Below, piece by piece: positions 53,676 to 64,000 of a stretch of 64,000 nt of DNA. The stretch lies in the NCBI RefSeq assembly GCF_025399195.1, contig NW_026252140.1:1-64000 (forward strand), given 5' to 3'. This DNA comes from Umbelopsis ramanniana AG (taxonomy: Eukaryota > Mucoromycota > Umbelopsidomycetes > Umbelopsidales > Umbelopsidaceae). The notes beneath the pieces are model-generated. The model worked only from the letters and a program-made list of their open reading frames with translations. It ran no database searches and was not told the DNA's origin. Position numbers and translations under genes: made by a program. Each line of letters opens with the position of its first letter. Position 1 is the stretch's first letter.

Positions 53676-56600
53676 ATGGCTCATGTTCAATGGAGGCAGT
53701 TTGCCTTCTTCGATAGGAGTCCCGTCACCGACTCGAGCGATCAGTCGAAACCGCCAGAAGCATTTCAGGTTTGATAACTTTTAGTACTGAACCATCAGGC
53801 TAAGGGAGGATGCTAACGTTCGACTTCAGCAATCAAACACGACGGTGTTCACCAGCGGTCGCGGCCACATAATCTTGGCAGATATCCTTTTCATCAGCGT
53901 AGTAGATAGCTGCAGTGACAAAACCCTTATATCATAGCATTGGCACAATGTCCTTGACATGACCTCTTTGAATCTAACACATTCGACAGGCTTTGTACAC
54001 TTAATAGATAGAGAGTTCAACACAAGGTCATTTTTGGCTTATGACGGTGGCCGGGTTACACATTTGAAACAGCTGAAGCAAAGCAATGTCATAATAACCG
54101 TTGGAGTAAGTTTAATATGCATTTTATTGTTACTTTTCCACATCATTTTACATGTATTTCTTATACGTTGTTAATTGTCTATAGGAACACGACCAAAGCA
54201 ATCAGCCACCAGTGATTAAGTTTTGGGATTTCGAGAAAGTGGATTTGAATAAGAAGACAGAAGATGGCATAATAGCTCCTTCCTGTACACGAACGATAAA
54301 GATACAGCATGGTGGAATGGTCTATCCCGTGAGTACTTGCGTAAAGAGCATACACGGTATATTGTTCAATAGTTAAACGTTGGATCTTTACTAGGTTTCT
54401 ACTTTTGCTGTGCTTGAGAACTTGACGCAGATCGCAGTTGGTCTCGCTAATGGAACTGTAATATTGATTAGAGGAGATTTACAAAAAGAGAGAACTACGA
54501 AGCAAAAGGTGATCCATGAAGGTTCGGAGCCTATCACTGGTACGTAGTTGGTTCTTCTGCCGTGACTTCAATGCAACGTAGAATGATTTTAACATAACGT
54601 TTTCAAAGGTTTGGGATTCCGTGAACAAACGAAGTCCATCATTTTGTTCATGGTTACCACCAGCAGCGTCATGACTTACAACACCACTGCGACCAAACCT
54701 ACAACTGTAAGCGAGAAATGCATCGTAGTACTAAAACCCACTGGTTATTTGGTTAATTTCTGTTTTGTTGTTAGACCACACTGGACGATCAAGGGTGCGG
54801 TTTAGGGTGTGCAGTTATGAGTGACTCCCAAGACATGATTCTTGGTCGGGACGAGGTAATATTTCAATCTAAGAGAATAACCCATGTTATGGAAGTTTAT
54901 TACCATGCTGATGTACCCTACCTTAGGCTATTTATCAATACGACTCAACTGGAAGAGGTCCTTGCTTTGCATACGAATCACCTAAAACCTCTCTTACCTG
55001 GTTCAAGTCTACATATCTCATCATAACATCTCCTCCTTTGTCCTCAACTGTTCCCAGCTATCGTCCTGGCTCTGCTCGAACGGCAAACATTAACTTCCAG
55101 CCTCAGCCAGGACAACAAACTAGCTCAAGTGATCTTACACGATTGACAATTTTTGACACTGCCAACAAATTTGTTGCGTTTAAGGATAGCTTCATAGGAG
55201 GTATTCGTGGTGTTGTATGTGAATGGGGATCCATTTGGATCTTTGGTCTTGACAACAAGGTACGTGCTCACAAATTGTGTGTAGTAGCAATGAGTAACTG
55301 AGCCTTATTTATTTTCAATCATAAGATTTATCGTCTGGATGAAAAGGATACCCCTAGTAAATTGGAGATCTTGTTCAAGCAGAATCTCTATGTCCTTGCA
55401 ATTAACTTGGCGCACATGCAAAAATATGACGACGCCAGTATTGTTGAGATTTTCAAGAAGTATGGAGATCATCTCTATATCAAAGGCGATTATGACGGTG
55501 CTATGGAACAGTATCTGAGGACTATAGGCAAACTTGAGCCATCATATGTCATTCGAAAGGTTGGATATTCAGGAGCTTGTATATAGATATATCGTCTGTG
55601 CGGTTTTACTAACAACTGCATTTTGCATTTCAGTTTTTGGATGCACAGCGAATATATAACCTTACGTCGTATCTTCAAGATCTTCATTCTAGAGGCCTTG
55701 CAAATGCGGATCACACAACCCTATTGCTAAACTGTTATACCAAATTGAAGGACGTTGCGCGTCTGGATGAGTTTATCAAGGTTTGTACACTGTGCTGGGT
55801 AGACTTACATCCATCTCCCGCTAACGGCTTTCACCTTTAAAGAATGATGCAGATCTGACTTTTGACTTGGAAACGGCCATTACTGTGTGTCGCCAGGCTG
55901 GCTACTATGAGTATGCGGTATACTTGGCAGAGCGATTTGAAGAACATGATCTGTAAGCATTTTGGACAACATGACATGATGATTCATCAAGACATATATT
56001 CATACACTTCGTTTAGGTACTTGAATATCATGCTCTTGGATATGCATAATTACAATTCTGCCTTGGCCTATATTGCAAAACTTGGTCCGAAAGAGGTAAA
56101 CATTTCAAACCTTAAAGGCTTAGAGATAGAAGCATAGTACTAAAAAAAATGTTCCTTATGTGCTGTAGGCGGAGAGAAATTTGCAGAAATACGCAAAGGT
56201 TCTGTTGAAGCATCTTCCGCAGCAAACAACACGTCTCCTTATCAGATTATGTACAGGAACAATGCCACCTGCAACGGCTATGTCTCCTCCGCCTCTACCT
56301 CTGCGTCCAACTTCCCCAACATCTTCTATTAGGAATACGGCGTCAGCCCTTCAAGCTTTGTCAATGCTTCCGTTTGCTGGCGGGACATTGGACGATGCAG
56401 CCTCAGGAAAGCACCAGCCTGTAGCCGCTGTTAAAAGATCAGAAAAGATTCCCAAGCACATTTTTGAAAGCTATGCGCCACCATCGGCCCAAACTTTCAT
56501 GCCGGCGTTTGTTGATCATCCCGATTATCTCGTACAATTTTTAGAGGAGGTTTACGAACAACGTACTGCTTCGTTAAGAGAAAAAGTCACTATCAGCGAG

Positions 56601-58020
56601 GTTGCTTCTGTGAAGAGTTACCCGGTCAAGGAAGAGCCCGCTGCTGAACCCAGCTCGAGCGATGTTGAAGAACAAAAAGTGCTATGGACTGCCTTGCTTG
56701 AATTATATCTGATGGATGAACGGCCAATCGACACCAGTTTGGATGACGATGATTCAAGCACTCCTAAAGAATTTCCAACCACACCTCCACTTACCAGTGA
56801 TGTTGACCTCAGTGAACAAGAAATAGCTCGCAGGAGGGTACTGCGGTCCAAAGCATTAGCTTTACTCAAAGATCAAGCAGTTGACTATGACGCCAATCAG
56901 GCACTTGTCCTTTGCCACTTGAAACAATTTGACGAAGGAGTGGTCTATTTATACCAAAAGATGGAAATGTACAGTGACATTGTCCGTTTCTGGATGGAAA
57001 AAGAAGAAACTGATAAAGTTATTGAATGCGCCAGAAAATACGGGTAATTGAAGGAGACTTGGATAACGATCTCAATAACATTATGACATTCTGCTCACAT
57101 TATTTCTATTGGTATAGTCCAAAGGACGCTTCTCTATACCCCATGGTATTAACATATTTCTCTTCGGCTCCCGACACGCTGAAAAAATCGACGTCGGAAC
57201 TACTCTCTGTGTTGGATCACATTGATGCACAAGACTTACTCCCACCTCTGCAAGTCATCAAGGCTCTCAGCCATAACGATGTCGCCTCTTTGTCACTGAT
57301 CAAAAACTATATGGGACGAAAGATTGAAAAGGAACGCAAGGAGATGGAAAGAGTACTGTATTTGATAACCTACTTAAAGTGTCTATACATAGCGTTTTTA
57401 CTGACGTTCTCGTTCTAATTTCACAATAGGATCATGCTCTGATCAAGAACTACAGGGATGAGACAGAAGCACGACGCGAAGAAATTGATGATTTGCAATC
57501 CAGGTCAGGAAAAAGTCTAGTGGAAAGGACTTCCCATTTTACCATCACATCACTCAATCTTTCATCTTCATTACAGTGCGCGCGTGTTCCAAGTTACAAA
57601 GTGCTCTGGATGCGGCGGAATGCTTGAACTTCCTACCGTTCATTTCCTTTGCAGACATTCTTATCATCTTCGGTATGTGCAAATCCGTCATGTACTTTGC
57701 TCACTTATATTCTTGATGTTCAAAAATACTGATGTATATCTATCGCAGCTGCGTAGCGGAAAATGAGAAAGAGTGTCCACAATGTGCAGTGCAACACAGA
57801 ATGATATCGGAGATGCGTCGAACCCAAGAAGCAAATGCTGATAGACATGATCTATTTTATGCTCAGGTACGTCAAGCAGTAGCGAGTGTTAGATTTACCA
57901 AAACGTTGGCAAGTATTAATCCTGTTACCACTCCAGTTGGAAGATGCAGAAGATGGATTTTCCGTCATCGCAGATTACTTTTCCAAGAACACAATGGCTT
58001 TTGCCAAACTTATTGATTAG
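53676..58020 (+). CDS. VPS11: VPS11, HOPS/CORVET core subunit (RING-H2)
   Basis: About 13 exons, over 900 residues. Exon 1 (53676-53768) is MAHVQWRQFAFFDRSPVTDS; exon 2 (53830-53881) reads through GRGHIILA; exon 3 starts 53981. A WD-type beta-propeller (RVTHLKQLKQSNVIITVGEH and onward) comes first, then the clathrin-repeat solenoid with YGDHLYIKGDYDGAMEQYLR, TIGKLEPSYVIRK and ANADHTTLLLNCYTKLKD. A C-terminal RING has CSGCGGMLELPTVHFLCRHS ... CVAENEKECPQC, and the tail is DGFSVIADYFSKNTMAFAKL. Known: with Vps18, Vps16 and Vps33 it forms the core of the endosome and vacuole tethering complexes. One intron (53882-53980) has U12-type AT-AC ends. The other introns I inspected are GT-AG. Confidence 0.95.
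53882..53980 (+). other. Candidate U12-type AT-AC intron in VPS11
   Basis: The 99-base interval begins ATATCCTTTT, contains TCCTTGAC at 53951-53958 and ends CTAACAC. These match the minor-spliceosome 5' site (ATATCCTTT) and branch site (TTCCTTRAC-like). The distance from the branch A to the 3' end is 23 bases, at the long end for this class. Excision joins G|AT to give HIILADSTGFVHLIDR in frame. A GT-AG alternative (donor GTGACA at 53914, acceptor CAG at 53989) is also in frame but has a poor donor and adds residues that the family lacks. Confidence 0.72.
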
Positions 58021-58656
58021 GGTAGAAATAATGGTATAATACAATTATCGTTTGAAGAGCGGATCACGTCCCAAATGGTTCCTGTTGCATGCTTTCATAC
58101 AGCTAATTATCTTTTTTTTGAGCCATAAGCAACATAATTCATTTTCCACGATAATAATGCTTACTTAGCCAATCAATATAACCCAAAGCTTTCGCGTAGT
58201 AATACGATTTTCCTCGTTATGAAAATGGATAATGGTGGTCACTGAGTTGAAAAGGCGCAACAATGAAAAACTCGATATCTTTGCTTGGTTGCGTCTCTCA
58301 AATTCAAGGTCGCATGCATGTCAGCAGCCAACAACATAATTCTTATAGATTTTCACCGTAGCCTTAATGACACTATCCATGCCGGACATGGTAAGTTTCG
58401 TTTTTGTTGTAAATGGCGCGATTAGTGACAGGAAGAAATAGATCCTACTCGGGAATGAGCTATTTCTTGCGCCAGACACGCTGACCTTCACCCATTTCAC
58501 AAAGGTGCAACGTCTGTGTGGAAAAATCTTAGTCAAAGCGTGCTACGGTACTATGCAGCGTCACTCGCAACAAAAAGAGTTGAATCTCGGGTAATGTGCT
58601 CCGTCATGACCTAGTTTCCAGTAAACCCAAGTACTTATCACCCCGACCGCTTACAG
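58021..58656 (+). other. Intergenic, VPS11 3' end and unresolved 5' end of the next gene
   Basis: 636 bases. The frame of the downstream gene is open back from the acceptor at 58656 through a stretch reading VWKNLSQSVLRYY, so an untraced first exon may lie here; ATG-led candidates at about 58374 and 58553 do not join it cleanly in phase. Otherwise nothing. Confidence 0.35.
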
Positions 58657-61556
58657 CCTTCTATCCAATTGGTGAGCAACGAAGGACGTAACAAGCTGAA
58701 TAATCATGAGGGTGGAGGCGGAAGGAACCCCTTGGAGGCTATGAGGACTACTCTCTCTTCGATGAGTTGTCCCAACGTTTATTCTATCCAGGATAGGTTG
58801 CCTTCTGCAATAGAGCAGCTGATCATCGAGATAGCCGACCAGGACGACGAGGAAGTCCATGCGAAAATAATGTTCTTCGTACTAGCAAAGCGAAATGACG
58901 AGAAGGGATTCGAATTTTACGATGAGAAAGATGAAATCCCATCACCAAAGCTGGATATACGGGCTGTTCTCTATAAAGTCATGAGAAGCATAAGAACGTC
59001 CAATATCGCGTATGTGTATCTGACAATCAAAAGGCTGAGTTCGGCTTTATATGTACGTCTAACAAGTTCTCTCTCATCAGAAATATCAACTTTGAACTTA
59101 TAAGACTGTTTCCTGGAAATGCGCCGAACGACCTGACTGAACAGTCAGAAGAGAAAGTAAGGATGTCTTTAGGTATTTTGGTCGCATACAGAGTGACTAA
59201 ATTATGCTGCAGTTACTACCGAATCTATCTGTGTCTGCAATCAACTTGTCCATCTCTGATGGGACTTTAGACCAGGCTCTTAGAGATCGATCTGTCAAAT
59301 CGTTTGACCTGAGCAACTTGGATATCACCTTCAACGGAAGTGACGCCTCATCATCTATGGAGAGCACAGGTGCTGCCCGTTTTTTGTTTGCACATCAAAA
59401 TGAGCATCTTGATGATGAAAGTTGGGGAAACTCCATTCAGCTTGATCATGTCATGACCGTTAGGAAGCATGGCTTAGGTAAGTAACATTAGTTATCTACA
59501 ACTCGGCAGCGCATGTGCCCAAAAAAAAAAGCTCAATCACTAATGAATCTGATAGACCTACCACTGTGCCGCTGTCTCCACCCTGTAGTGACAGATGTAA
59601 GTCATTTCTTTCTTTAATTGAGAACGCAGAGAGCGAGGATGCACAACTTACATCTTACATTGTAGGATATCGGATTTGAAACTAGCTCGCTATATTCATC
59701 TCTATCTGATAAATCTACTATTCTCTTACACGATAGGAAAGAAGGGAGCAAGGCATATTACTATACCCACGCACTTACACAATACGGCAGTATGTATTAG
59801 CCCTCTGTCTGAAACTTGCGTATATTTCAAGCTTCTAGTTAACCTGACAGCTTTCAGCGAGTGCTTTTCTTTTATGCTTCAATAGAACTCCGGATAAAGA
59901 ATTCGAGCAAGCTAAAGAGCAAGCTCTAGAGTTAGTGGAGGTCAAAGTGGAGGGATGGAGCAACCCGTCACGAATGGATAAAAAAGCCAGCCAAACGAAT
60001 TTCGTACGTTACAAATACTTTACATGACTTCAGAACGATAATTGCTAACCATCATTTTAGCTCTTTTCCAAAGAAATGCTTGTTAGCAATAACATTGATA
60101 GCCTAAATGATATCAAGTCGCTTGTCAATATCAATCCTAACAGATACGACATGCCCCCAGCTGATTTCGCTATACTACCAGGTAGTCATAAAGCCAAGAC
60201 GACAGAAAGGATAGAACGATCATCACGTTGGTGGTTGTCCATGGCCGATAGTTTCAGTCGTGAAATGGTCTCACACCATGAGGTCAGCCCACTTCAAAAC
60301 TATGGAGATGCATTCAAGGTGGAGAAGGTAAAACAAGCGGTTATCAAATATAGTTTCCATTTGCCAATTGCACTAATAGGTACTTGATAGAATTTGAATG
60401 GCGATATACTGAAACAGATCCGACAAGAGCTAGTAAGCCCAGGAACGACATCGAAATTTCCTAAGGGAGCGCTGGATTTGGTAAAACCAAGCCTATTATT
60501 TTGAGTCGACGTCCTGAATGTAAATCTTAACGGTGTACGTGTGTGCATTAGGTTTTCGCACAGTTGACAGCTGCCGCAAGTAGAGGAGAGCACGGTCAAC
60601 TATTCACAAAGCAATTGACAAATCATGATGTCAGGTATTGTGGTTGATCTTCCTATAACGAAGGATTGAATATGAAGCTTGACGTTTTTCTTTTATATTC
60701 AGAGATCTGGCCAAAAAGATAATCGTTGGGTTGGACATTGCTTGCAAGAGATTTGCTAACGCTGCAGATGGTGCTTCAGAGGTAAGCAAACACTCGTTCA
60801 AAAGCGAACATCGAGATCTAGTTAATAGCATACTGATAAGCAAATTTGGAAATAGCTATGTGTACAGATTAAAAAATATATAAAGGACTACCAAGGCACT
60901 GTGTATGCTAGCAGAAAGGAAGATATCGATACGAAAACAAAGGATGAAGCTGGTTCTGTGGATACTGCGTGGACACAAATCAACAAATATCAAAACATGA
61001 CTTTGCGGGAAAAAGAGGAAGCGACTGCGCCAGACAGTCCAATGGACATCAAAACAAAAGGTGAACCCTTACCTTTTGCTCATCAACTTCCCATTGGTGT
61101 CACAGCAAGTCGAGGTAGAGGACGAGATAGCCCACGCGGAAGAGGAGGAGGAACAGCTTTCAATCCTAACTTCCGTGGTAAGCGAGGCGGTAACGACAAG
61201 TATCAAGTCGAGGCAGAATCTGCCATACCACAGTATCCAGATGTCCGAGTTGCCAAACCCTGGCTAAAGGTTAGGCGGCCTGATGGAAGACAGGCTGAGC
61301 TGAGCCAAAAGCGAAAAGATGAGCAACTAGGGGACTCAACATCGCTATTATGGACGTATTGGAAAGCGGAAGAGCGGCGTCAATTTGGAAGCGACGCTAG
61401 CAAGAGTGACGGAATGATCTGGGTCACAGATAAACGAGCGCAAGCACGTAAACGAGTACGAAAGGAATTTGATGGTCGACTTTTGGACGAATCTTCTTCG
61501 ACAGGACGGCGCCAGGTTGATCATATCGATATTGTAAATATTCTGCCTTTAGAATG
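58657..61556 (+). CDS. Unknown protein with RG-rich C-terminus, 5' end unresolved
   Basis: Not recognised. The first firm exon is 58657-59009, reading PSIQLVSNEGRNKLNNHEGG, with the first in-frame ATG at 58741 (MRTTLSSMSCPNVYSIQDRL). About nine exons follow: NINFELIRLFPGNAPNDLTE, LPNLSVSAINLSISDGTLDQ, DLPLCRCLHPVVTDDIGFET, YYYTHALTQYG|TSAFLLCFNR (acceptor ...TTTCAG before CGAGTGC keeps phase) and RDLAKKIIVGLDIACKRFAN. The last exon holds an RG/RGG-type tract (SRGRGRDSPRGRGGG) and ends in KRVRKEFDGRLL ... DIVNILPLE. The folded N-terminal half followed by an RG tail suggests an RNA-associated protein. The coding call is strong; the function is unknown and the start is uncertain. Confidence 0.65.
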
Positions 61557-61603
61557 AAATACGTCAATAAAAATGTAGTGGAAGGTTAAAAAATTAAAAA
61601 AAA

Positions 61604-61703
61604 NNNNNNNNNNNNNNNNNNNNNNNNNNNNNNNNNNNNNNNNNNNNNNNNNNNNNNNNNNNNNNNNNNNNNNNNNNNNNNNNNNNNNNNNNNNNNNNNN
61701 NNN
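61604..61703. other. Assembly gap, 100 N
   Basis: Exactly 100 N, flanked on both sides by runs of A, so the gap length is nominal and the contig ended in a homopolymer. Nothing can be said about missing sequence. Confidence 0.98.
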
Positions 61704-63369
61704 AAAAAAAAAAACAGTACATGATCAGCACTACAAAAACGAACCGAGTCTATACCACTGTTTTATTTTTCAAACAAGACGTTAGCAGCAGTCTAAGAGG
61801 TGGACCTACATCGGCTGGGTCCGTTTATCGTATGGTAATTACAGCTGATATCATACCTATTGGAGGGACGTAAAACCTTTCTATGTATATTTCGCTTTTT
61901 GGCATGGTCACTATGTGAACTGATTGCTCTTAAAGGGCTATAGATAGCTTTTAATTGTCATAAAGAAAAGACCAACAATGCTAATGGTGACACGACAAGT
62001 AATAAAAAGCTATCCAATTTCTGTCGTCAGCATTGCCTTCAAAACTGCTATCTCGTCCAGTGAATACCATACGTTTGGAACGTTGAATAGTAATACCGCA
62101 CAAGCATAATGTAAGTGAAGATAATTTTCAATCTCTCATGTTGCTGATCATCACTCCTGCCAATCTCTACAAGGATTCTAATAAATCAAAGTAAACAAGT
62201 TCATTTCCTAAATGATATGGTGGCGTTGTTACAATGTTTATATTATCATAGAACGGTCATTGTTTCATTAGGACTCAACTTTCTCTCAATAGAATGCCAG
62301 TGTGTTGATGATTGGTACTTGATTACGTACAATGAACAGTGGCATTAATCTCTCTATTTTCAGTGATATAGCGCTATTTGGGAAGGGAAAATGATGAAAT
62401 AAATTTAGTATTCCACAATCCATTCTTCGAGTGGTACCTGTTTTGCTGGTAATGGACTCAACATCTATTGCTTTACCTCATTTTCACTAATTAGAATTAT
62501 TGGTAAGATCAATGACCTCACTTAGCCGTTTTAATCAATGTAGCCTTTAAAACATTGCAAAGAACTGAAGCCCCAAAATTATCAACGCATACAACAATGA
62601 TGTCAATTGACACACCTATCTGATTTGGTCCTTCCTTCCACCGCCGCTTATGGATCAGTTGATATACACCGACGTTTGTGCTCATCTTTGCCCAAGAATA
62701 AAAAATCTCCATTATTTCACTTCAGTTCCAAACTTTCCGTTCCTTGCAGAGCTCAGGGATACTTTGTACCGAACATATTCAACCTGTTTTTCACATCGTC
62801 CAATGACAGTAAAGACATAATTTAAGGCGACGGTCTATTCCGATACTTAAAAGGAAAGCTCATGCTAAACAGCTGCTTCAAAAATTATCCTCAAGCTGCG
62901 TACATTGTCCAAGAGAGAGCTCAATGACCTCATTTGCATGATATGAAGAGCTGATATCCAGTATTTGGAAGCCGAGAGTACATCATGTATGCGTAGTTAA
63001 AAAAGAAGTTACTATTGCAAATTGTCATTTATTGACGCAACGTCAAAAAAAGGTGTGAATCACACCCTATAGATGGTTTAAATTGCCTGTGTGGAGTCAA
63101 CAAGTAGAAATCCAGTCATCTTCATGTAAAATAATGTAACCTTGCAGATCAAAGCCGAAATGGCGAGTTTGCTGGAAGGCGTTGATGGAGCGAGCTTCAT
63201 CAGAGATAATATATGATTACTGCCAGAGATCAGAACTTTTAAGGTTGTAACTTACGTCTATCATATAAAATGATGAAGATAGTGTATCCGGATAAATGTG
63301 AAAAGCGGGTGTGTTCTCACAAGTAAATTACATATAGATGGCTATCGACCTTTTCCCCCTTGACTACGA
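61704..63369. other. AT-rich non-coding stretch
   Basis: 1.67 kb with no supported gene. Around 62600-62830 both strands carry short open frames with mixed composition (minus strand: MEIFYSWAKMSTNVGVYQLI), possibly a decayed coding piece, but no family is identifiable. Confidence 0.4.
63032..63066. repeat. Two adjacent perfect inverted repeats
   Basis: TTGACG-CAA-CGTCAA at about 63032-63046 and GGTGTGA-A-TCACACC at 63052-63066, separated by five bases. Each could bind a dimeric regulator or form a small hairpin. No nearby gene is supported, so the role is unknown. Confidence 0.5.
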
Positions 63370-63900
63370 TCCTAGCCAAGTAAGCTTGGGGTACCTCAGT
63401 GACCAGCCACGGGCCATGCGTACTGCTGTGATATGGCAGTATGCCTCTGTCACATGTGTCTCTTCTCCGAGTCTCTTCACCAGTTCCTTTGCGTAGCTGC
63501 GTGCCTTATGCTTTTGCGCCTAGCTGACTGCCTGTGGTTCTGTGCGGGGTCGCTTGTCTTCCAGCTTTTCTCATGGCCACCACTCTTCTTCTGTCTCTTC
63601 TTGGAGCCGATCGTCTGCTGCTACTTCCAGTGCTGCTTTTACTGACTGTTCTTCCCGCGCTAATTCGAGGGCGACTTTCCTTGCCTCCAAGTCGCCGCCC
63701 GCAAACCGGAAGATCGCAACGCCTTTGGGTCGCTACTCTCGTCATTGCATACCAGTAAATGTTTCCCAAAATCTTGTTAGCCCGGCCGTAGCTTCTATGG
63801 CACCTGGTCAAGTCATTCCTCTGGTTACTTCGACCTCTGTGATTGCCACTACTTCTGTGACTGATTCTTCCATACAATTTTTTTGTTTTTGGGATTCTTG
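63370..63900 (-). pseudogene. GC-richer decayed coding-like segment, possibly a retroelement remnant
   Basis: This stretch is visibly richer in G and C than its surroundings. On the minus strand different frames give protein-like pieces interrupted by stops: GGDLEARKVALELAREEQSV continuing as an Ala/Glu-rich helix (KAALEVAADDRLQEETEEEW) and ending at a stop, then in another place YAKELVKRLGEETHVTEAYC and HITAVRMARGWSLRYPKLTW. Such helix-rich pieces resemble gag-like or capsid-region remnants of fungal retroelements, but no reverse transcriptase, integrase or terminal repeat is visible in the window. It may be the edge of a larger element beyond 64 kb. Confidence 0.3.
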
Positions 63901-64000
63901 ATCTATAATTAACGACATTGATCAGCAAAACTGAAGTATAGATTGAACGATATAAAAGCAGAGGCGCAAATGAAGCTTACTTTTCTTTGAGAATAGGATA

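Noticed and set aside
53914-53989. GT-AG alternative for the VPS11 intron (donor GTGACA, acceptor GACAG)
   Set aside because: In frame, but the donor is poor and it inserts about twelve residues absent from the otherwise gap-free family alignment. It is kept as the competing model to test.
62518-62825. Opposed short frames at 62.5-62.8 kb as a gene
   Set aside because: Composition is ambiguous on both strands and no splice-consistent extension was found.

Overview
The window is nuclear DNA of a fungus. It is gene-dense and AT-rich, and most genes are split by many short GT-AG introns of about 45-115 bases. The protein set (RRS1, MCM6, exportin-1, SEC22, PHO88, DLT1, Kre9/Knh1-type GPI protein, Rvb2, Rpb7, Fip1, Polo kinase, Bet3, Vps11) and the intron style fit an early-diverging fungus, most likely Mucoromycota. 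That placement is inference; no rRNA or other marker is present. The window starts in a poly-A run and has a 100-N assembly gap (61604-61703) that is itself flanked by poly-A.

Layout. 0-5 kb: a SAC-domain lipid phosphatase and a small unknown two-exon gene on the minus strand, then RRS1 on the plus strand. 5-17 kb, all plus: MCM6 (ACGCGT box just before its start), a small two-membrane-segment protein, exportin-1, a 147-residue basic-tailed unknown, and SEC22. 17-30 kb: AVT-type vacuolar amino-acid transporter (+), M20 dipeptidase (-), PRELI/Ups lipid-transfer protein (+), PHO88/SND3 (+), a secreted protein (-), an RS-rich nuclear protein (-) and DLT1 (+). 30-42 kb: F-box/LRR protein (+), two Ser/Thr-rich cell-surface proteins (+), Rvb2 (-), two small unknowns (-), a coiled-coil protein (+) and Rpb7 (-). 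42-54 kb: a disordered unknown with an overlapping second reading frame (+), FIP1 (+), Polo kinase (+), Bet3 (-) and a VC0807-like membrane protein (-). 54-61.5 kb: VPS11 (+) and an RG-rich unknown (+). Beyond the gap to 64 kb there is mostly non-coding DNA, with a GC-richer, decayed coding-like stretch at the end.

The genes do not form a pathway cluster. They are unrelated housekeeping functions: replication and cell cycle (MCM6, Polo kinase), nuclear export, ER-Golgi and vacuolar traffic (SEC22, Bet3, Vps11), RNA polymerase II and 3'-end processing (Rpb7, Fip1), chromatin remodelling (Rvb2), ribosome assembly (RRS1) and cell wall.

The most notable signal is in VPS11. One intron has the 5' sequence ATATCCTTTT, an internal TCCTTGAC and an AC 3' end, the signature of a U12-type AT-AC intron. 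Removing exactly that interval gives a gap-free match to the conserved Vps11 N-terminus. A second ATATCCTTT donor-like site occurs in the small gene before exportin-1. Exportin-1 also carries threonine where leptomycin-sensitive orthologues have the reactive cysteine.
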